A stretch of DNA of 64,000 nucleotides, taken from assembly GCF_004799345.1 (NCBI RefSeq), contig NZ_SSMC01000002.1, positions 434,001 through 498,000 on the forward strand, in the 5' to 3' direction. This document shows positions 18,524-26,993 of this stretch, one piece after another. The position numbers were made by a program, and so were the translations under genes. A model generated the notes under the pieces. That model was not told the origin of the DNA, ran no database searches, and saw only the letters and a program-made list of their open reading frames with translations. Position 1 is the first letter of the stretch. Each line of letters begins with the position of its first letter. Source of the stretch: Robertkochia marina (lineage in GTDB: Bacteria; Bacteroidota; Bacteroidia; Flavobacteriales; Flavobacteriaceae).

Positions 18524-19066
18524 TTACATTTCAGTTTCTATTCTGAGTTCCGGATCGATTTTGATAGTTTCCGAAATACTGTCTCCTTTCTGTACAGTGA
18601 AAAGGATAGAATATTTAAGCCATTCTTTATTTGTACCCTTTGATGGTTTACCACGCTTTTTATTTCCCTTTTTACCAAAACCTTGCAAGTCAGAAAATCC
18701 ATTTAGAAAAGGGTCCTGTCCTTGGTCAAATACAATTCCTGTTATATTGATAATATAGGTAGTGTCTTTTGCAACTCCCCTCCATTCAATCGAGTCGCCA
18801 AGATACATTTCGGTCCAATATTTTTTTAATGATCCTTTATATCCTTCGAATTTGCAAAATTCTTCTACAGCATCATTTGGATTCTCCTGTGGAATCATTT
18901 TTGTATCAACAATTAGGGTCACATAATGTGTCTTAGGCTCCGGTGCTTGTAACCCTGCTTTAGCTTTAGGGTCTTCCGAAGCTGAATTACTTTCCTGTTT
19001 ACAGGAAAAAACGGAAATACTAAGAACTAATAGTAGAAGGGATAAGAGTTTACTTAAAGTTTTCAT
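18524..19066 (-). CDS. Small exported lipoprotein paired with the second adenylate cyclase
   Basis: A 180-residue protein with a lipoprotein signal (lipobox VFSC, Cys22), followed by a Ser/Glu/Ala linker. It is a diverged paralogue of the protein at 15669-16175, sharing YVTLIVDT, YLGDSIEWRGVA and VQKGDSISETIKIDPEL. It has a lysine-rich insert (FGKKGNKKRGKPSKG) that the other lacks. It precedes its cyclase by 130 bases, a wider gap than in the second pair. One partner being lipid-anchored and the other soluble may place them differently in the envelope. The family is not recognised. Confidence 0.8.
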   Translation of the reverse strand: MKTLSKLLSLLLLVLSISVFSCKQESNSASEDPKAKAGLQAPEPKTHYVTLIVDTKMIPQENPNDAVEEFCKFEGYKGSLKKYWTEMYLGDSIEWRGVAKDTTYIINITGIVFDQGQDPFLNGFSDLQGFGKKGNKKRGKPSKGTNKEWLKYSILFTVQKGDSISETIKIDPELRIETEM

Positions 19067-19387
19067 ATTGGTTGGTTTTAGTTTGTTTCCAGATCTTAAG
19101 GTGAAGCAAAGTAGCCGGGTTCTTATTCTCTTATAACTGATATCGGCAAGGCTTCGTGTTAAATCAGCAATACCACAACGTTTGAGTTTATGACCTCAGG
19201 CCAAAAGCTATTTAAGATCATATGATTGTTAAGGGACTGAAATTATTTTTCAGGTGAGGGGGAAGTATGAAAACTGTTCTAATTTACATAAAATTACATA
19301 GTTACGGAAATTGTTTTGTGATATTTTTCTTATAAAAACCATAAAGTATTTATAAAATTTGCTGAACGATCAGGGTGACTCAGCGCT
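19067..19387. other. Gene-free stretch
   Basis: Upstream region of the first cyclase module and downstream region of the MFS gene. The half nearest 19387 is strongly A+T rich. No confident promoter, terminator or repeat was seen. Confidence 0.4.
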
Positions 19388-20581
19388 TCATTTCGCTTTT
19401 GTCCATAGGAGATACAATCCAAAGAGGGGGCCCAAGGCAAGGGGTAAGAACAGGAATTGGACCTGCAGGTATTGTTGCAGGTAGTTTAGTAATTGTATAC
19501 TCAAAATGGTAATGCTAAACCCTATGCAATTCACAATGGTCAGGGCAGATCCTTTGAATTCCGGGATGGCATTCTGAGCGACAAGGGTAGAGAAGAGGGG
19601 AGAATCGGCAATGACCACCATTCCCCAAACTACCAGAAAACCCAATGAAACCCATGGTGTTGCAAAACTGAAAATCAGGGGAGAGAGCAGGCAGCAAATA
19701 CCCGAAAAAAGCAAGGCCAGGGTTGCCGTGGGTTTGACTCCATTATTTAACGACCGGTAGCCACCCAACACACAGGCCGGTCCGCCGATACCGATAACCA
19801 TAAACGCCAGCAGGGAGGTGAGATCCTGATCTTGCCTAAAGAGATAGATAAGAATTACAGGGGTGTAGGCCCAAAAGGCATAGAGTTCCCACATATGACC
19901 AAAATAGCCCATGGCAGCTACTTTGAATTCCCTGTTTTTAAATACTCTGATGATTCCTTCAGGTTGGAAACCTTTGCCCGGTTGCCGGTAGGGTCCGTCA
20001 GGGACGGTGAGGAGAATGAGTATTCCCCCAATCATTGCCAATACTGTCGTTCCTATAATCACCCCTTTCCAGGGAATATCTCCAAGAACGGTTACATAAT
20101 TTAACAGGTGGGGCAGGGCAGTACCCAATACCAGGGCCCCCACCAAATACCCAAGGCTTTTTCCCAGGCCTTTTTCGAAATGATCGGCGGCCAGTTTCAT
20201 ACCTACCGGATAGATCCCGGCAAGGAAGAACCCGGTGAGTGTTCTCAGGGCGATCAGTGACCATAGGGAATGTTCACCCAATACTACGCCCAGGTTAAAG
20301 ACAGCACCCAACAACGCACAACTAAAAAATACTTTAGAGGGCGAGAAACGATCGGCTATGGTGAAAACCGCAAATACCAGGGTGCCTAAGATGAATCCTA
20401 ACTGTACCGCCGCAGTGAGATGCCCCAAAGACCCTTCTCCCAGTGAAAAGGCGGTCTGAATATCGCTGAGTACGGCATTGGTGGCAAACCACAAAGAAGT
20501 TCCAAGAAACTGGGCCAACACAATGACAGGGAGAATGTGTTTTTTGACTTTCGTTATCCTGGGTGTGGCTGGTTTTATCAT
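19388..20581 (-). CDS. MFS transporter
   Basis: A 397-residue protein with about twelve transmembrane helices and a major facilitator superfamily layout: LAQFLGTSLWFATNA in helix 1, an ADRFSPSK loop between helices 2 and 3, LTGFFLAGIYPVGMKL in helix 4-5, and a second half beginning near GYFGHMWELYAFW. That last block is typical of the MFS group that includes nitrate/nitrite and cyanate-type permeases, but the substrate cannot be assigned. It stands alone, divergent from the DUF2891-pxp operon. The start codon at 20581 is the only one giving a short basic N-terminus before helix 1. Confidence 0.85.
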   Translation of the reverse strand: MIKPATPRITKVKKHILPVIVLAQFLGTSLWFATNAVLSDIQTAFSLGEGSLGHLTAAVQLGFILGTLVFAVFTIADRFSPSKVFFSCALLGAVFNLGVVLGEHSLWSLIALRTLTGFFLAGIYPVGMKLAADHFEKGLGKSLGYLVGALVLGTALPHLLNYVTVLGDIPWKGVIIGTTVLAMIGGILILLTVPDGPYRQPGKGFQPEGIIRVFKNREFKVAAMGYFGHMWELYAFWAYTPVILIYLFRQDQDLTSLLAFMVIGIGGPACVLGGYRSLNNGVKPTATLALLFSGICCLLSPLIFSFATPWVSLGFLVVWGMVVIADSPLFSTLVAQNAIPEFKGSALTIVNCIGFSITILSIQLLNYLQQYLQVQFLFLPLALGPLFGLYLLWTKAK

Positions 20582-20689
20582 AAGTCCTGAAAATACAAAG
20601 AAAGTTTATACCGATGTAGGAGAATTATTTCAAAAGTTGACGAAAAGGTAGATTTTGAAATTTATTTAGTAGTTTTCCCTCTGAAGTGA

Positions 20690-20750
20690 CGAGTTACGGG
20701 GTACGAGTTACGAGTAATAGGTAACATGTGAAATGTACCGCGTAACCCAA
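20690..20750. repeat. GTAC/GTAAC-rich degenerate repeat
   Basis: GAGTTACGGGGTACGAGTTACGAG and following units, a degenerate member of the ACGAGGGTAC repeat class seen at 45664, 46201, 47030, 54430, 55627, 57405 and 61218. Confidence 0.6.
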
Positions 20751-20769
20751 CAATAACTAACACCAACGA

Positions 20770-21873
20770 ATGAAACTACAAACCCTTACTGCAGTACTGC
20801 TGATTATACTTTTACTGGCTTCATGCAAAAAGGAGGAAAAGAATCCTGCAGAAGCAGCCCTTTTACCGCCTATTACCTTAACCCTGGAAGAAGCAAATCG
20901 CCTGGCCGAACTCCCCATGCATTGCATGCAGACCGAGTACCCGAATCGTTTAGGGCAAACCCTTAACGACTCTACCCATTTGAGATTGCCCCGGGAATTG
21001 CACCCGGCCTTTTACGGGTGTTTTGACTGGCATTCTTCGGTTCACGGCCACTGGAGTCTGGTTAAACTATTAAAGGACTATCCGGAAATAGAGGGTGCAG
21101 ATAGTATTCGTCAGCAATTACTGGAGAACATCAGTCAGGAGAATATCGCTGCTGAGGTAGCCTATTTTGAGATGGAAGGCAATGCCAATTACGAGCGTAC
21201 CTATGGCTGGGCCTGGCTGTTAAAGCTGGCAGAAGAGCTTCGATCCTGGGATGATCCTATGGCCAGAACCCTTGAAAGTAATTTGGAGCCCCTTACCGGT
21301 GTCATTGTACAGGGTTATATTAATTTTCTTCCCAAACTTCTATATCCTATTCGGGTTGGAGAACATCCCAATACCGCATTCGGACTTTCTTTTGCGTGGG
21401 ATTATGCGGTAGCCACAGGGCATGAAGAATTAAAGGAGCTCATTTACAGACGGGCTCAAGAATATTATGCGGCTGACGAAGATTGTCCGCTGACCTGGGA
21501 ACCAGGAGGCTCCGATTTTCTTTCTCCCTGCCTGGAGGAGGCCGATCTGATGCGTCGCGTTTTGTCTGAAGAGGATTTTACCATCTGGCTGAAAAAGTTT
21601 CTACCGGAACTTGCAGATAAGGATTTTTCGCTGGAACCCGGCAAGGTAGTTGATCGGGCCGATGGTAAATTAGTGCATCTTGATGGGGTGAACTTCAGCA
21701 GGGCATGGTGCTTGTACGGCATTGCGAACACCCTGCCGGGCTATGAGCATCTAAAGAATACAGCCCGTGAACATATTGCTTATTCTTTACCGGCTATCAC
21801 CGACGACAATTATGAAGGAACCCACTGGCTGGGCACCTTTGCCATTTATGCCTTAAACAGCGCTCAACAATGA
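20770..21873 (+). CDS. DUF2891 domain lipoprotein, first gene of the pxp operon
   Basis: A 367-residue protein with a lipoprotein signal (lipobox LLASC, Cys19) and a DUF2891 domain over the rest. It is rich in Trp, His and acidic residues, with conserved-looking blocks YGCFDWHSSVHGHW (about residue 78), YERTYGWAWLLKL (about 138), HPNTAFGLSFAWDYA (about 200) and DCPLTWEPGGSDFLSP (about 240), consistent with an alpha/alpha-toroid enzyme fold. The function of the family is unknown. Its stop overlaps the start of the Nramp-like gene (ATGA at 21870), so it is translationally coupled to a 5-oxoproline cluster; release of pyroglutamate from peptides is one speculative role. Confidence 0.85.
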   Translation: MKLQTLTAVLLIILLLASCKKEEKNPAEAALLPPITLTLEEANRLAELPMHCMQTEYPNRLGQTLNDSTHLRLPRELHPAFYGCFDWHSSVHGHWSLVKLLKDYPEIEGADSIRQQLLENISQENIAAEVAYFEMEGNANYERTYGWAWLLKLAEELRSWDDPMARTLESNLEPLTGVIVQGYINFLPKLLYPIRVGEHPNTAFGLSFAWDYAVATGHEELKELIYRRAQEYYAADEDCPLTWEPGGSDFLSPCLEEADLMRRVLSEEDFTIWLKKFLPELADKDFSLEPGKVVDRADGKLVHLDGVNFSRAWCLYGIANTLPGYEHLKNTAREHIAYSLPAITDDNYEGTHWLGTFAIYALNSAQQ

Positions 21874-23072
21874 AAAATATATTGCGAAACATAGGGCCGG
21901 GAACACTTGTTGCAGCTGCCTTTATCGGTCCGGGAACGGTAACGGTCTGTACATTGGCAGGAGCAGGATTTGGATATAGTTTGTTATGGGCCATGGTTGT
22001 ATCTATCCTGGCTACCATCGTACTTCAGGAAATGGCGAGTCGGGTAGGTATAGTCACCCAAAAAGGGCTGTCTCAGGTGATTCAGGAGAATATTTCAGGA
22101 CAATATCTGCGCGTTTTCTCGCTGCTATTGATCCTGGCGGCTATTATTGTCGGGAATTCAGCCTATGAAGGCGGTAATATCAGCGGGGCTGTTTTGGGGT
22201 TGGAGGCGCTGTTTGGTAAGCCCGGGTATAATTTTTACCCTGGAGTAGTTGGCATCCTGGCGGCGGCTATTTTGATGGTACAGAATTACAAGGCCATGGA
22301 ACGTATATTGATCACCCTGGTGTTACTGATGAGTATTTCTTTTGTGTTAACGGCCATCTTAACCGGACCGAATTTTATGGAGATCCTAAAAGGAATGTTT
22401 GTCCCTGCTGTTAATGACAGTAATATTCTGATGGTAGCTGCGTTAGTGGGTACCACCGTAGTGCCCTATAATCTCTTTCTTCACGCCTCCCTGGTTAAAG
22501 AGCGGTGGCAAAATATTGATGGTCTGAAAGCTTCCCGCATAGACACCGTTGCTTCTATAGCACTCGGAGGGGTGGTTTCTATGTGTATAATTATTTCTTC
22601 GGCCGCTATGAATGTGAATGATATCACCTCTGTATTGGATCTTGCCGAAAGCCTGGAACCGTTGTTTGGCAATGCTGCCCGATATTTCCTGGGAGTGGGA
22701 CTCTTTGCAGCGGGTATTACCTCAGCAGTTACCGCACCTCTTGCAGCAGCCTATGTGGCAAAGAGCTGTTTTGGATGGCAGGGTGGCCTTCAGGATTTTA
22801 GATTTCGGGTGGTATGGCTCATTGTTTTATTTGTTGGGGTCATCTTACAAACCATGGGGATTCAGCCCATTGAACTCATTAAATTTGCCCAGGTGGCTAA
22901 TGGTATTTTACTCCCGGTGATCGCTGTTTTTTTGTTCTGGGTGGTGAATAAGAGCTCAGTTTTGGGAAAATATCGGAATACAGTCCCCCAAAATATCCTT
23001 ACCTTTATTATCGTTTTGTTCACCGTATTTCTCGGTGTTAAAAGCATCATAAAAGTATTCGACCTGTTTTGA
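21870..23072 (+). CDS. Divergent Nramp-like transporter
   Basis: A 400-residue protein with about eleven transmembrane helices and the Nramp fold pattern. In true metal transporters helix 1 carries DPGN and helix 6 carries MPHN, which bind the metal. Here helix 1 reads GPGT (20-23) and helix 6 reads VPYN (198-201), so the metal-binding Asp, Asn and Met are all missing while the helix-breaking PG and P are kept. It lies between DUF2891 and pxpA with overlaps on both sides. Bacillus subtilis has an analogous arrangement, with the Nramp-like YcsG near ycsF (pxpA). Uptake of 5-oxoproline or a related organic substrate is a reasonable inference. Confidence 0.88.
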   Translation: MKNILRNIGPGTLVAAAFIGPGTVTVCTLAGAGFGYSLLWAMVVSILATIVLQEMASRVGIVTQKGLSQVIQENISGQYLRVFSLLLILAAIIVGNSAYEGGNISGAVLGLEALFGKPGYNFYPGVVGILAAAILMVQNYKAMERILITLVLLMSISFVLTAILTGPNFMEILKGMFVPAVNDSNILMVAALVGTTVVPYNLFLHASLVKERWQNIDGLKASRIDTVASIALGGVVSMCIIISSAAMNVNDITSVLDLAESLEPLFGNAARYFLGVGLFAAGITSAVTAPLAAAYVAKSCFGWQGGLQDFRFRVVWLIVLFVGVILQTMGIQPIELIKFAQVANGILLPVIAVFLFWVVNKSSVLGKYRNTVPQNILTFIIVLFTVFLGVKSIIKVFDLF

Positions 23073-23788
23073 GTGACAGCCCTGTTAATATCAACTGCGA
23101 TCTTGGAGAAGGGATGCATAATGAAGAAGTTATCATGCCTTTAATACAATCTTGTAATATTGCGTGTGGGGGTCATGCCGGAGATGAGGAGACTATGAAG
23201 AGGGTCGTGGCTTTGGCCAAGGCGCACCATGTGGCCATAGGGGCACATCCTTCTTATCCGGACAGGGAGAATTTTGGAAGGGTATCTGTGCATATGCCGG
23301 CTGAAGAATTGAAAAAGGCCCTGAAAAAGCAATTAGAAGATTTTGAACAGGCCCTTGAACAGAACAAAGCCCGTTTACATCATATCAAGGCACATGGTGC
23401 CTTATATAACGACCTGGCTAAAGACCCTGACCTTGTTGCAACCTACCTGGATGTGGTTGAGAAGTATAAGGATATTGCAATGTTGTATGTGCCATATGAT
23501 TCTGTTATTCAGAAGAAGGCGATATCTCGTGGTTTCAGCGTGGCGATAGAGGCCTTTGGCGATCGTAATTATACCGAAACCTTGAAACTGGTTAGCAGAA
23601 AACTCCCCAATGCCCTTATCACTGAAAAGGAAAAGGTACTTGATCATATACGAGCTATAAGTAAAGGGAAGGTTGTTACCGAGACCGGCAAGGAGCTTCC
23701 GATACAGGCTGATACGATCTGCATACACTCTGATACAGAGAACGCAGTAGCGATATTGCACTATTTGAATGAACACATGAATTCTTAA
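23069..23788 (+). CDS. pxpA: 5-oxoprolinase subunit A (LamB/YcsF family)
   Basis: A 239-residue LamB/YcsF-family protein, subunit A of the ATP-dependent 5-oxoprolinase PxpABC that opens 5-oxoproline to glutamate. Family features: INCDLGEGMHNEE at the N-terminus, SCNIACGGHAGDEETM about residue 28, AIGAHPSYPDRENFGR about 53, HIKAHGALYND about 107, and DTICIHSDTENA near the end. The start is TTG at 23069, overlapping the transporter stop as TTGA; no ATG or GTG is available before the conserved N-terminus. Length is normal. Confidence 0.95.
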   Translation: MSDSPVNINCDLGEGMHNEEVIMPLIQSCNIACGGHAGDEETMKRVVALAKAHHVAIGAHPSYPDRENFGRVSVHMPAEELKKALKKQLEDFEQALEQNKARLHHIKAHGALYNDLAKDPDLVATYLDVVEKYKDIAMLYVPYDSVIQKKAISRGFSVAIEAFGDRNYTETLKLVSRKLPNALITEKEKVLDHIRAISKGKVVTETGKELPIQADTICIHSDTENAVAILHYLNEHMNS

Positions 23789-23791
23789 ACG

Positions 23792-24526
23792 GTGAATGCT
23801 TTCGATCTTGAATACAGATCCTTTGGGCAAATGGCTATTCTTATTGAATGGCCACCCACGATCAGTGAGCTCATTTTAGAAGACATGATACGATTCAGAT
23901 TGATCATCAGTGAGCATTATTCCCATTACGAGATCGTTCCTGCCTATAATTCACTCACCCTCATCAGTAGATATCCGATAGAACATTCAACGGTCATTGA
24001 CCACCTGAAATCGCTCTATGGAAAGGTAACTCAAAGGGTAGCTGCAAAAAGAAAAATATGGAACATCCCTGTGTGTTACGACCCTCCGTTCTGCATGGAC
24101 CTTGAGGCCCTGTCTGCTTCGGTTGGATTGAGTAAACAGGAGATCATTTACCTGCATACCGCAAGACCTTATACCGTATATGCCATTGGGTTCTTGCCGG
24201 GGTTCATGTACCTGGGAGGGCTTGATGAAAGGATTCATTTTCCCAGGAGGGAGAAACCCCGTTTAAAGGTGCCCCGGGGTTCTGTGGGCATAGGGGGGCA
24301 GCAAACCGGAATCTATCCCCAGGAATCCCCAGGAGGATGGAACATTATCGGGAATTCACCCATTAAGGTTTTTAATGCTTTGAACGACCCGCCTTGTGGT
24401 ATTTCTGTAGGCGATCAGATACGGTTTTACGCTATCAATAAAGACATGCACGAACTTTTCACTATACAGGTGGATGCGGGAGTCTTTCAAATTAAAACCC
24501 TGGAGCTCGATGATCAAAGTGTATAA
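23792..24526 (+). CDS. pxpB: 5-oxoprolinase subunit B (KipI family)
   Basis: A 244-residue KipI/PxpB-family protein. The conserved C-terminal half is plain: YAIGFLPGFMYLGGLD, then PRREKPRLKVPRGSVGIGG, then QTGIYPQESPGGWNIIG. With PxpC it forms the ATP-using part of 5-oxoprolinase. In Bacillus the homologue KipI also inhibits the sporulation kinase KinA, which has no counterpart expected here. It starts with GTG at 23792, three bases after pxpA, and overlaps pxpC by 17 bases. Confidence 0.95.
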   Translation: MNAFDLEYRSFGQMAILIEWPPTISELILEDMIRFRLIISEHYSHYEIVPAYNSLTLISRYPIEHSTVIDHLKSLYGKVTQRVAAKRKIWNIPVCYDPPFCMDLEALSASVGLSKQEIIYLHTARPYTVYAIGFLPGFMYLGGLDERIHFPRREKPRLKVPRGSVGIGGQQTGIYPQESPGGWNIIGNSPIKVFNALNDPPCGISVGDQIRFYAINKDMHELFTIQVDAGVFQIKTLELDDQSV

Positions 24527-25367
24527 CCCCGGTTTATTTACCACTATACAGGATAAGGGGAGGTTTGGCCTGCGGGATAAGGGCGTACCCATTAGTGGAG
24601 CTATGGATGAAAAAGCTGCCGATCATGCCAATGCCATTGCAGGGAATTCTGTTGGCGCAGCAGTGATGGAGATCACCATGACCGGCCCTGTTTTAGAATT
24701 TGAAGAAGGGTGTGAATTTGCCATTTCCGGAGCTCTATTATCACCTCAGTTAGATGATCAGCCACTACAAAATAATATCAGATACAAGGCACAACCCGGG
24801 CAACGCTTAAAGTTCGGACGCTTGAAAAAAGGGTTCAGGGCTTATCTCGCCATTAAGGGTGGGTTTGATACCCCATTGGTACTGGGAAGCAGGTCCTGGT
24901 ATTATCCGATTACTCCCGGAGATCATCTCCGGAAAGGGGATGTACTGGAAGTGGGTGATAGCGAGCCGGATCACGGTTCTAAAACAAGTTCTTATGCCGA
25001 AAGTTATCTCTCCGGAGAGATCCTTGCTGTGGATCCCGGCCCGGAATATAAACTGTTAAGTGATTTGCAAAAGGAACAGCTTCATAAAGGTATTTTCAGG
25101 GTAGCCCACGAGAATAACAGAATGGCCTATCAACTAAAGGAAAAGATCTATGCGCATGATCTCTCCATTCTAACCTCGGCCACCCAACCCGGAACGGTGC
25201 AATGTACCCCGGAGGGGAAGCTGATTATTCTGATGAAGGATGGACAAACCACCGGGGGGTATCCCAGGATTTTGCAATTGACGCCTGAGGCAATAGCAAG
25301 GTTGAGTCAGAAGAAGGAGGGAGATACGGTGATCTTCCGGTTTCAACTAAAAAAGGCTGCTTACTGA
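24510..25367 (+). CDS. pxpC: 5-oxoprolinase subunit C (KipA family)
   Basis: A 285-residue biotin-dependent-carboxylase-like (KipA/PxpC) protein. The start at 24510 gives the usual IKVYNPGLFTTIQDKGRFG opening; an in-frame ATG at 24474 would add 12 residues that read as pxpB sequence in another frame. Other family blocks: DKGVPISGAMDEKA about residue 27, GFRAYLAIKGGFD about 110, and the C-terminal LIILMKDGQTTGGYPRI. It completes the pxpABC set and is the last gene of the operon. Confidence 0.95.
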   Translation: MIKVYNPGLFTTIQDKGRFGLRDKGVPISGAMDEKAADHANAIAGNSVGAAVMEITMTGPVLEFEEGCEFAISGALLSPQLDDQPLQNNIRYKAQPGQRLKFGRLKKGFRAYLAIKGGFDTPLVLGSRSWYYPITPGDHLRKGDVLEVGDSEPDHGSKTSSYAESYLSGEILAVDPGPEYKLLSDLQKEQLHKGIFRVAHENNRMAYQLKEKIYAHDLSILTSATQPGTVQCTPEGKLIILMKDGQTTGGYPRILQLTPEAIARLSQKKEGDTVIFRFQLKKAAY

Positions 25368-25407
25368 ACAACAGAAAGCAACCTTCTTCAACAATTATGG
25401 AACCTAA

Positions 25408-25980
25408 TTATGCTCTTTCTAAGCTTTTTCTTTTATTGACTTCTTCAGCAATGAGCTGCAGGGCTTCATTTTTTGAGATCCTTTCCAGCAGCGCCAGCGT
25501 TCTGGGCTTAAATTGCTCATCCCTGATCAATAATCGCCATAAAGCCTGGATAAACTCAGTAAAGTTTAATCCGTCATTATAACGTACAAGCTTTTGGTCA
25601 TAAGCCTGATCCACCATGTCTTTAACGGTGGCCTTGATCTCCAGGATCCCTTCCTCTAATGGTTTCATTGCTTCTTTTACAGTTTTAGTAATAGTTGGCA
25701 GCAACTCTGATGCGGCCTGAATTTGCAGGTTCGGACGAGGAATTCTGCGATCGATCGCTATGCGTGACGAGAGCAATTTTGCGCGGTACCTGGCAATATC
25801 CATGAACTGCACCAATTTATTCCTTCTAAACATATCCTCCATATCACCAAGCAGGGAGTAAAGCTGGTCGGGGGCTTCGGCATTTTCATTTTCGATGAGA
25901 ATCTGTATCTTCTCAAAATCTGTCATGGTTTGTGAAGATAACCTTTCGTACATGTCAAAATAAGATGGAGTCCTGTTCAT
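25408..25980 (-). CDS. Conserved-looking hypothetical cytoplasmic protein
   Basis: 190 residues from the ATG at 25980 (MNRTPSYFDMYERL); an in-frame ATG at 26019 would add 13 residues. It is predicted to be nearly all helical, with many Leu, Ile, Glu and Arg residues, no signal peptide and no membrane segment. No domain is recognised. It is convergent with pxpC (about 40 bases between stops) and is followed upstream by an A+T-rich gap with nothing visible (25981-26263). Confidence 0.65.
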   Translation of the reverse strand: MNRTPSYFDMYERLSSQTMTDFEKIQILIENENAEAPDQLYSLLGDMEDMFRRNKLVQFMDIARYRAKLLSSRIAIDRRIPRPNLQIQAASELLPTITKTVKEAMKPLEEGILEIKATVKDMVDQAYDQKLVRYNDGLNFTEFIQALWRLLIRDEQFKPRTLALLERISKNEALQLIAEEVNKRKSLERA

Positions 25981-26263
25981 AAAGCCTAAAATTTGGTTAC
26001 TACTATTAAGTAGAGTCAAATCAAGCTAAATACAAGGGATAAAGAAAAATTAAACGTTTACGGCCCTGAAAAAAACGACCAGTGGTTTTCGAGATTAACG
26101 TGTATAGAAGTCGCAGAAAATCAACAGATTAATATTTGGTTGGAGTAAAATTTGTTGAATACCAATAATCGGTTATTACACCTTTAAATTTTGATTAACA
26201 AGAGGTTAAAAGTTATGTGAGCAAGGTGGTATATGAAATACGATCCCGGCTGCTCATCCCTCG

Positions 26264-26992
26264 TCAGACCTGGGTATAGGTGTCTTCAAAAGGAACCCTG
26301 AAACGCGGTCCGTATACACCGTTTTCGGCCCTTACACCACAACCGATCACCATATTGATCTCCGCTTTTCGTGGAATACCAAGGATCTTTTTAACCCTTA
26401 AAGTATCGCTCCCTTCCATGGGGCAGGTATCATACCCTTTAGCTGCCATACTCAACATAAAGGTTTGTGCAGCAAGTCCGGCGCTTTTCTGAGCCACGAT
26501 ACGAAGATCACTCCTTCGCACCTGTCGATAGATGGGTTTAAATATGCCGATAAGGTTAAAAGCTAAATATTTTAATTGCCCGAATATGCCAAGAAAATCA
26601 GTGTAGATAGTTGGGATCAGTTTTTTATAATAATTAACAGCAAACTTTTCCCGCCTGCTGTATTCAGATTCCGGTTTATCACCATAAACAGAACGAAGGA
26701 ATTCAATGTTTTCTTTAGCCCGCTGTTTATAGAGGTCCTTACGACTTACCACCACCACTAATTGTTTAGCGGTCTTTGCAGCATTTTGTCCAAGGCAGGC
26801 CTCCGTCATTTCCTTGAGAATATCCGGAGAGGTAATATGATAGAATTCCCATAATTGCAGGTTGCTACTGGTAGGGGCCAGGGTAGCATTTTGTATACAT
26901 TCTTTAACCATTTCTGTATCCAGGTCAATATCATCCCTGAACACCCTTACCGATCTGCGGTAATGGATGGCTTCACTTACGGTTTTTTCCAT
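26264..26992 (-). CDS. Nitroreductase family protein
   Basis: A 242-residue FMN-dependent nitroreductase-like oxidoreductase. Family features: AIHYRRSVRVFRDD at the N-terminus, NATLAPTSSNLQLWEFY about residue 38, SAGLAAQTFMLSMAAKGYDTCPMEG about 175, and a closing IPRKAEINMVIGCG. I chose the ATG at 26992 because it falls one base after the upstream aldehyde dehydrogenase stop and gives the normal family start; an ATG at 27064 would overlap that gene by 70 bases. The pair is probably one transcript. Confidence 0.88.
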   Translation of the reverse strand: MEKTVSEAIHYRRSVRVFRDDIDLDTEMVKECIQNATLAPTSSNLQLWEFYHITSPDILKEMTEACLGQNAAKTAKQLVVVVSRKDLYKQRAKENIEFLRSVYGDKPESEYSRREKFAVNYYKKLIPTIYTDFLGIFGQLKYLAFNLIGIFKPIYRQVRRSDLRIVAQKSAGLAAQTFMLSMAAKGYDTCPMEGSDTLRVKKILGIPRKAEINMVIGCGVRAENGVYGPRFRVPFEDTYTQV

Positions 26993-26993
26993 G

